This document shows, piece by piece, positions 57,021 through 64,000 of a stretch of 64,000 nucleotides of DNA; positions within the stretch are counted from its first letter, which is position 1, and each line of letters opens with the position of its first letter. The translations under genes and the position numbers were made by a program. The stretch lies in assembly GCF_037176765.1 (NCBI RefSeq), contig NC_090022.1, positions 84,907,391-84,971,390 of the forward strand. The letters are read 5' to 3'. This DNA comes from Anolis sagrei. Its lineage: Eukaryota; Chordata; Lepidosauria; Squamata; Anolidae. Under the pieces are notes generated by a model. It saw nothing but the letters and a program-made list of their open reading frames with translations, was not told where the DNA came from and ran no database searches.

Positions 57021-57311
57021 TGGGGGGGGGGCAATGGTGGCACAGCAGGTTAAACTTATAGGCTGCAGTACTTTCTGACCAGAAGGTTGATTATTTAAAT
57101 CCATGGGACGGGGTGAGTTCCCACTGTTAGGCCTAGCTTCTGCCAACCTAGGCGTTCGAAAACATGCAAATGTGAGTAGATCAATCATTACCACTTCAGC
57201 GGAAGGTAACAGCGCTCCATGTAGTCATGCCAGCCACATGACCTTGGAGGTGTCTACAGACAACACCGGCTCTTCAGCTTAGAAATTAAAGGGAAATATT
57301 TACCTTTTACT
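57021..57311 (+). mobile_element. Full-length squamate tRNA-derived SINE
   Basis: Same family as 53740-54060, opposite strand, more diverged. Flanked by ATCCATTTTAAA at 57009-57020 and 57312-57323. Confidence 0.88.
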
Positions 57312-57365
57312 ATCCATTTTAAAAGGGGCCATTTTGTAATATTTGGGTTGGGAATGCTTACCACG

Positions 57366-57530
57366 GAGGGACAGTGTTGGTATAGTGGTTTAAGCACCTG
57401 ACTGTGACTCTGGAGACCAGGGTTCAAATTCCTACTCAGCCACAACAATCAAGTGGGTGACCCTGAGCAAGTCATACACTCTCAACCCCCCAAAACCGTG
57501 GCACACATCAACACCACGATACTTAAAACA
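57366..57530 (+). repeat. tRNA-derived SINE, second family, 5' part
   Basis: 'gttggtatagtggtttaagc' and 'ggagaccagggttcaaattc' form a tRNA-like head with A and B boxes. The tail is lost in A/C-rich sequence. Confidence 0.65.
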
Positions 57531-58939
57531 AAAAGTCTGAGCTGCATTATGAACTCGGTTTCCTTCCTGAGTGCTCAGATTCCAGCAGGAATGAAAACTG
57601 AGTAGTCATTGTGAACAGAAAAGCAAATATGGTTAATGTAATAATGACTAAAAGCATAAGTTGTGCAATAAAACCTTGTTTATTATGTGGGTTCATACAA
57701 TAGTATAGTTTAACAAGAGATACCGTCTGCTGATAAATTCACTGCAAATCCATTCACTATCCTTTGATGTGTACACAATTTCCCTCTCCTACCTTATGGA
57801 TAGTTTCACAGGCTGGTATATATTTTATAATGTTTAGAAACACATACACATATTTATACTTGTGGACAGCACTCCAGCAGAACTAAGAAGGATCAGCATC
57901 TCCTAACATTTGGCTTTGAGGGGCATTTCTGGCCGTGGCTCTTGGATCCAGCAGGGTGGTTGAAGACTGTAGAACAGGATGAAGAAACATACAACACTCT
58001 GTATGCTGTTGAGATGCAACTTATCAGACACAGTTGCAAGGATAAGAAGTCCGACAACGTCCTGTACATCACATCTTCTCATCTCTGTTTACAGATATTA
58101 GCTATCCTTATGCAACAAATTTCCTAGTGGCTTAGTGGATACAATAAGGATGGGTCTTTTCAGTCTGGATACAGTACTGCTAGATCAGAGATAGGCAAAG
58201 TGTGGCTTAGGAATATGTGTGCCTCCCCCAGGACTTTTTTTGGCCATTGATCCCTCAAGATTTCTCTTTTAATGGTAGGGGCAAGATGAATTACCTCCCC
58301 TGGAAGCTTCATGGACAATTCACCTTTTAAATAGGTTATTCATACACTCTATGCAGTGTTCAATGTGAATTTTTCAAAAACCAAGTAGACCTCTGGCCAT
58401 GTTGACTTTTGCTTCCTTCCACTCTGGGTGCTATACAAATCTGCCCCCGACCTTGGAAGTTGTCCATCCCTGTTCTCAAGCTAGCTGCATTCTTATTTTT
58501 GTCCTGATTTGCCATCAACTTTTGACAATGCTATAAATAAGAGCTTGGTCACCAACGGCAATGCTCTTGTGGCTTCCTTTATTGAATCATTCCATCTACA
58601 ATGTGGTCTTCTTTCTCTTTCTCTTTCATCATTGCCACATTGTAAACAAGACCTTGTCAGTAAAATTAATCTCACTGAATCTCACTTCCCTTTGTTTTTG
58701 TACTGCAATTCTGTAGGCTTATTAAAAAGAAGAATCAAATATTTTGTGAGACATACATTATCCACAGCTATATACCACAATTATGTTTGCGTATGAGTGC
58801 TTATCAGCTCATCTCAATTCTCCTTCGTATTTCCTTTGTAGCTATTTAGTTATTTATGCAAGCAAAACTTGGGAAAGAACAGCCAAATATTCTAAGAAAG
58901 TACAATCAATGCTCTTCCCTCCATTGAGTCTTGTGGAAA

Positions 58940-59642
58940 GAAGTTAGCCATTTATTTGGAACAGACAAAGCAGCTTGCTCACATGGCAACCACATCTGGA
59001 AACATTTTAAAGAGCTTTTGTTGTAAGACACTATTGTTTCTTTTCCGGGCCTCTTGTTCTGCCATAGCCATAGTCCTCAGGAAAATTTTGCTCAGTAGAC
59101 ATGAGGAGTCACATTCCTCAGAATCCTATTTTGATTGAAGTTCACATGTAAACCAGAGCCAGCATGGTGTAGCGGTTTGAGCGTTCAACTATGATTCTGG
59201 AGACCAGGGTTTGATTTCCTGCTTGGCCATAGAAATCCTTCACCATCTTGAGAAAATCACATCCTCTCAGCCCCCCAAAACTCATGTCAGGGTTGCTGTA
59301 GAATTGTCATAAGTCTGAAATGACTTCAAGGCACACAATCCCAGCAGATACATATCAATAGGAGCAATCTGGAGTCAGATGTCAGGTGAGTTGATTCCAT
59401 AACAGATGGATTAAATCCTTGGTTTAGTGCTATAGGGTGACAGTCTTAATTAGAAGCTTACTTGTGACCTGGAGGTGTCCCATCTCATGGGTCCAAATCC
59501 TGCTTCCTTATGCATGCTAACACATATTTCTAATCTGTGCTTAACACTGAAGACAGCCAGAGACATTGATCAATGCCCATATTATATCTGAAGCTCATGT
59601 TTCACAAATGGAAAGCCAAACACTGACAGGAGATGGCCAGTT
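58940..59642 (-). other. SMIM3: Probable SMIM3 3' UTR
   Basis: An AATAAA on the minus strand (58956-58951) lies about 690 nt after the stop codon. The SINE at 59150-59345 falls inside, so it would be transcribed in antisense. The end point is inferred. Confidence 0.4.
59150..59345 (+). repeat. tRNA-derived SINE, second family, complete
   Basis: The head 'agcatggtgtagcggtttga' with B-box region 'gaccagggtttgatttcc' is followed by the tail 'cataagtctgaaatgacttc' and 'aaggcacacaa'. It lies about 300 nt beyond the end of the SMIM3 coding region. Confidence 0.75.
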
Positions 59643-59819
59643 TCACACAGCTCCATTTTGTATCGGGTGTGTCCGGACTCTGTAAATGATCACGGCTGTT
59701 GCTGGACACAACAGAAGGGATGTCATGACAATGATGGTGGCCAGGATGATCAGGACAATAACCCATACATCCAAAATGTGCTTCGGAAGCGGCAGTTGTG
59801 TGGGTGCAACGGCATCCAT
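59643..59819 (-). CDS. SMIM3: Small integral membrane protein 3
   Basis: SMIM3 (NID67) is a tiny single-pass membrane protein of unknown biochemical role. The single coding exon has 58 codons plus TGA; human has 60. It reads [20 protein letters not shown], a hydrophobic segment [18 protein letters not shown] (about residues 20-40), then [20 protein letters not shown]. The membrane span and C-terminus are almost unchanged from human, while the N-terminal 12 residues vary. The exon starts at a CTTTCAG acceptor at 59842, so 23 nt of 5' UTR precede the ATG. An upstream in-frame ATG is intronic and ignored. The first, non-coding exon is not seen and probably lies beyond 64000. The gene sits head-to-tail behind GPX3, as in mammals. 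Confidence 0.96.
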   Translation of the reverse strand: MDAVAPTQLPLPKHILDVWVIVLIILATIIVMTSLLLCPATAVIIYRVRTHPIQNGAV

Positions 59820-59842
59820 CGTTTTTATTCCTCCTCTTCTGT

Positions 59843-62370
59843 CTGAAAGGGAAAAAAGGAGGAACATTTTAATTTAATAGGACCCTGAGCAAACACAATC
59901 CCAATTATAATTGTCACAAAAATGTTTCCTTTTCCCACCGCAGAAACAGAATAACTTGCAGCTCATTTTAAGCCACATAGAACATTTTTATCCTGGCTTT
60001 AATTTAAGTCCAAATTCCAAGAATTAGGTAGGGTAAAGCAATCCTAGATGGGATTGCTGAGAAGCAAGTTCCACATACTCATGGCTAGAATTGTCATCTG
60101 AATGATCACAGCACAGCATTTCTATGTGGCTTCAATGGGACAGATCACTTCTGTGAACATTATTTGCCACACAAAAATTGGTGTCATTCATTGCAGTATG
60201 GCTTGCTGCGATGTCTAGTATGTTGGATAAACATGTTGGAAACTCCGGTTCTAATACCTATATGGTGAACTGATGGTTTTAGTCAAGCTATCACCTTCCT
60301 CACCTAACCAACACAGTGGACTATTTGTACAAAATGTAGAATACAGTGTTATTTTTTTCACCCATGTTCGGGCAGGGTTCAGTTTCCAGTCTGTTTTGTT
60401 TCTTTACATGTGAAAGTGGCTACCATCTTCTCCATCACTTCAAGCTGAAAGTTTCTTTGCCTAGCTTTGGACAAAGGTATGCATAATAGATGTTCTTCAT
60501 TCAAGACCACTGTGCTTTCACAGAAAAGCACAGAAGTATTTCTTCTGCAAAGGTGATAACTTGTTGTATAAGGCTAAAGTACTACAATACGATCAACATT
60601 TAGAAGTCTGCATGAGAGGATCAATGCTGGTTAGAAGGCAGTTCTTAGCAACCGACACAGACTCTCAGTACAATATCTTAAGCTGCATGGCTGCACAACT
60701 CTGTATTTTATTTTATTTTTAAAAACTTGGAAGACAGGAGAGCTTTAGCAAGAACTAAATGTACTCTGATAAAATGATGTAAAATGCTGAGTGCTCATTT
60801 GCACTTATTGTATGTGGTTATTACTGTAATTGCACTATTGTTGTACAGTATGAGTAAGAAAAAACACACACTTGCACTTCAGTTACTGATTTAGTAGATG
60901 AGAGGAAATTTCTAGAGCTAATGTTTTAATACGTAAGGGTGCAACATGCCCTTTAATTTAATGTCCAGATTGTTCGTGCATATCATAGGCTGTAAAATAA
61001 AACATGATTATCTAATAGTACAATTAATGTATTTTTAATGCTGTACAAAATACTTTTATTTCTCCAGTCTTCTTATAGATGCTGTGATTCATTATATTTG
61101 GATTTTTATTTTATCATTATTTTGCCTTTTTATTGTTTTGTAAACCAAACCAGAAGCACTGAGGAAATATGCCATATACAGTCCGTATTCTGGATCCATC
61201 AATTCATCCATTTTGGGAAAAAAAATCCCCTTTCCTAACCCCAAAATTCCAAAAAGTAATGCTTGATTTGTCCATTTTATGTAACTGATGCCATTTTACT
61301 ATATTACTGCAGATAATAGGACTTGAGCATCCACAGATTTTTGGTATCCATTGGGTTCTGGAACCAAATCCCAGGAGATACCAAGCATCCACTATAAATG
61401 AAATATCTCTTCTTATATGAGCCTGTGCAAGCTCTTAAGATCCTCACCTGTAGGGGACTTCTCTCTTTACCAGTATATCTGATGGGAACATGTGAGATAG
61501 CTTTGTGACTTCTCCCAGCCTTTGGAATTCCCTCCTACTAGACACTACAACAGCTCACTCCTTCCTATTCATCTTTGACAAATGAAAACTTTTCTATGCC
61601 AACATGCTTCTAAGAATTGACTATAAGAGCTTTTAACAATATGCTATTTGTCTTCTGCTAGCCACAACTTGGCTTGTCTCTCTCTCAACAGCTGTGTACA
61701 ATGACAGGATACACTTTATGGTGTTATTGCATTTATTGCAGAAACAGACTGAATGGACTTTGGTAGGAAGCCATGTTCAATGGTTTGCTGCCCACAGGCA
61801 ATGGGGCATCTGTTGTTTTTTTTTCATCTAGCAGGTATATTTCAAGGAATCGCAGTATTGCCAGAATTTCAAATCACATGCCCTGTCTCTTTTGTATATT
61901 TTAACTACAGTAGTCACTGACGCAAATGTAATGTTGTGGCATCTTCCACCTAGATTCAGAAGCCTAGAGGCAATCTGACTATACTTAATGATGACTACCT
62001 GAGTCATGAAATTAATACCTTGTAAAGTAATGACGCATCAGATGACACCAGCAGTACACCAGCCCTTGCCAGGTAAATACACTTTACATATTCTGCTCTG
62101 TGGCCTTTTCCCCATCCCACCCAATAACAATGAGCTGTTTTCTTTCATCCCTTTCCAGCTGGGTATGCTCTCATCAACGAGCCATCCATTTATTATTTCT
62201 CCATGAGAGCCGGAACCAACTATCCTGTTATTTTCACAGTTTCATGATCTGATATGCCAGCAGGATATCAAAATAAGGTTTAGGTCACCCCTTTGTTGAT
62301 AGACAGGATTAAATTATGCCAAAGATTATCCCTTGGCTCATCCTTTAAAACAAACATCACAGAGGAGCTC
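59843..62370 (-). other. SMIM3 intron or upstream region
   Basis: No exon, CpG island or clear repeat recognised; AT-rich throughout. Confidence 0.4.
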
Positions 62371-62372
62371 AT

Positions 62373-62377
62373 CCTTC

Positions 62378-62413
<36 letters not shown>
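62373..62413. repeat. (ATCT)n microsatellite
   Basis: About ten ATCT units, abutting an element fragment at 62415. Confidence 0.95.
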
Positions 62414-62414
62414 G

Positions 62415-62515
62415 GAGTTACACTTAAAAACTGTACCTGTTCCAACTTACATACACATTCAACTTAAGAATAAACTTATAGAACCTATCTTGTTCATAAC
62501 TTGGCTATGGCCTGT
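62415..62515 (-). repeat. Fragment of the inverted-repeat element seen at 21084
   Basis: The minus strand reads 'gttatgaacaagataggttc' and 'ttcttaagttgaatgtgtat', matching 21095-21160. Confidence 0.6.
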
Positions 62516-63044
62516 AGTTCAGGGGGAAAAAGAAAAGCAATGTAATTATTTATCTGTTTGCTGTTGTCATCTGCAGCATGCATCATAAACCACTGAATAC
62601 AGCTGTGGCTTGTTCTTGCAGTTGAAGACACACTTTTTCCCCCTCACTTTCTCATTTTCCTTCCTGCATATCCCACCCAGCATTTCCTTTGATCAGTTCA
62701 TTAAATATGTAAATCTCCTATGTCCTATTCATGCATTCAAATTCAATTTTAAAGCACACATACAGAGGGAGGACAGAGCTGAGAAAATTTTCTCCTGGGA
62801 CTACAACTCCTAGAATCCTCCACAGCCACCAGCATCACCAGTTAGATAAATCTAGGAATCGAGGTCTATAACAAGTAACTTTTCCAAGTTCTGGATCTGA
62901 ATATTTAAATACTATAAAATCATTTTAAAGGGCACTGTACTGTTAGTTTTGAACATCTCTAGCAGTGAAACAGTAACATTTTAATAAGATCAGGGGTGTG
63001 GAAATAAATTCACAATACATCTGCTATGGACATAATTGATTAAA

Positions 63045-63370
63045 GACCTCATCACACTAGAGAATGAATCCACTCAATGCAGAGTATCCTGTGGTTTTTA
63101 ATTTGGTGATGTACCTGTGACAAGGGCAAACACCTTGCAAAATTCAAATCCCCATAGAACTAAGCCACGGCAGTTAAAGTGTTGTCAAAGTGCATTAATT
63201 CTACAACGTAGAGGCATGCACACTTTATCACACTAGAGAATGAATCTACTTTAAATCCGGTTTCTGCCTCTTGCAGAATTCTGGACCCCTCCCTAATCTA
63301 CAAACCTCAGAATTCTGCAGGAGGCACAAACCGGATTTAAAGTGGATTCATTCTCTAGTGTGGTGAGGTC
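63045..63370. mobile_element. Composite MITE with repeated inverted ends
   Basis: The outer ends GACCTCATCACACTAGAGAA and TTCTCTAGTGTGGTGAGGTC are inverted copies. A third copy of the end at 63227 forms an inner hairpin with the right end (63227-63367). Between lies a piece of the MITE family seen at 26285. Confidence 0.7.
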
Positions 63371-64000
63371 ATTTAAGAAGACTTCTGGGAGTGCAGGAAA
63401 ACCTGTTTAATTTGGGATTCAAATTTCTCAGCAGATGCTATTTTGCAGCTTTCCACGTCAGCATATTACATGGAATAAACTCTTCCCATGCCACAGACAG
63501 GCTAAGGCACGTTTTAGTAGAAGTACCCCCGGCAAAACTCCTGCTGAAGTTAAATATTATGCATCCAGTGTCACAGAGATTCAACAAATAGGACAGGAAA
63601 TGTCTTCTGGGTTCAGTTTGCAGAAAAATGCATTAGTCCTGCCATTATTTGGACAGAACTTCCTGCCAAGCAGTAATCTAAAATCTTATTTGCTCTAAAT
63701 GAAATGTGGTTATTCCTTACAATGACAAGTGCTTCATGAGTGCTCTGAACTCACTGACTCACAAGGTATTCTCTCATTGTATGAGCAATTTCAGGAAACA
63801 AACTTGTTTTACTCACAGCGCATCCCTAAATATGAATCAGCAATTCATTTTGACTCACACTAAGATAAGTGTACATAGGGCTTCAGCCTAAGATGCCTTA
63901 ATCTCCATTCATCACACACATAAATCAACAGAATCCACCTAACATCTCCCCTTTTATTCCTATGTATGCATGTGTATTCAGGAGGGAAGTGGGTGGTGAT

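Noticed and set aside
57366-57440. tRNA-like sequence with A and B boxes
   Set aside because: It is the head of a SINE, with a SINE body attached; similar head at 59150.
62373-62413. Evenly spaced short repeats as a possible CRISPR-like array
   Set aside because: Plain tetranucleotide microsatellite without spacers; eukaryotic context.
1-64000. A wholly new multi-gene system
   Set aside because: The only real genes are three known vertebrate genes with independent roles; the rest is explained by transposable elements or has no signal.

Overview
The window is vertebrate nuclear DNA: short coding exons with GT/AG boundaries sit in AT-rich introns and intergenic DNA. The repeats point to a squamate reptile, most likely a lizard with an Anolis-like repeat set. 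They include CR1/L2-type LINE tails, L1 fragments, tRNA-headed squamate SINEs, hAT-type MITEs, and the squamate repeat ending in a 'gccatacagcccgga' motif that I read as Penelope-like. There is nothing bacterial or archaeal, and no CRISPR array.

Three host genes are supported, in the order TNIP1 (+), GPX3 (-), SMIM3 (-). From memory, mammals keep the same neighbours, with GPX3 and TNIP1 convergent. TNIP1 (430-13071, continuing off the left edge) gives 12 exons that join without a frame error into 425 residues: the coiled-coil, A20-binding and ubiquitin-binding (UBAN) part plus the proline-rich tail of the ABIN-1 adaptor. GPX3 (16615-29383, minus) is complete in five exons encoding 223 residues: a signal peptide, selenocysteine from an in-frame TGA at residue 73, and a convincing SECIS element in the 3' UTR. 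An ordinary ORF caller would miss it. SMIM3 (59643-59819, minus) is a single coding exon for a 58-residue one-pass membrane protein; its 5' non-coding exon is probably beyond the right edge.

Layout: 1-13.6 kb is TNIP1 exons and 3' UTR. 13.6-15.7 kb is the gap between the convergent 3' ends. 15.7-29.5 kb is GPX3, with an 8.6-kb first intron full of repeats. 29.6-57 kb is gene-free and built of nested transposable elements. 57-59.6 kb is the 3' flank of SMIM3, and 59.8-64 kb its intron or upstream region. TNIP1 (restraint of NF-kB) and GPX3 (extracellular peroxidase) are neighbours by ancient synteny; nothing in the sequence shows them working as one system.

I found no wholly new biological system. 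The best second-look items are: a hammerhead-ribozyme-like core kept in two Penelope-like copies, with stem II still pairing despite sequence differences; a near-perfect 159-bp palindrome next to a smaller perfect one; several fold-back copies of the same Penelope-like repeat; two long inverted-repeat elements that appear related; and SINE/MITE insertions with intact target-site duplications that give a relative order of insertion.
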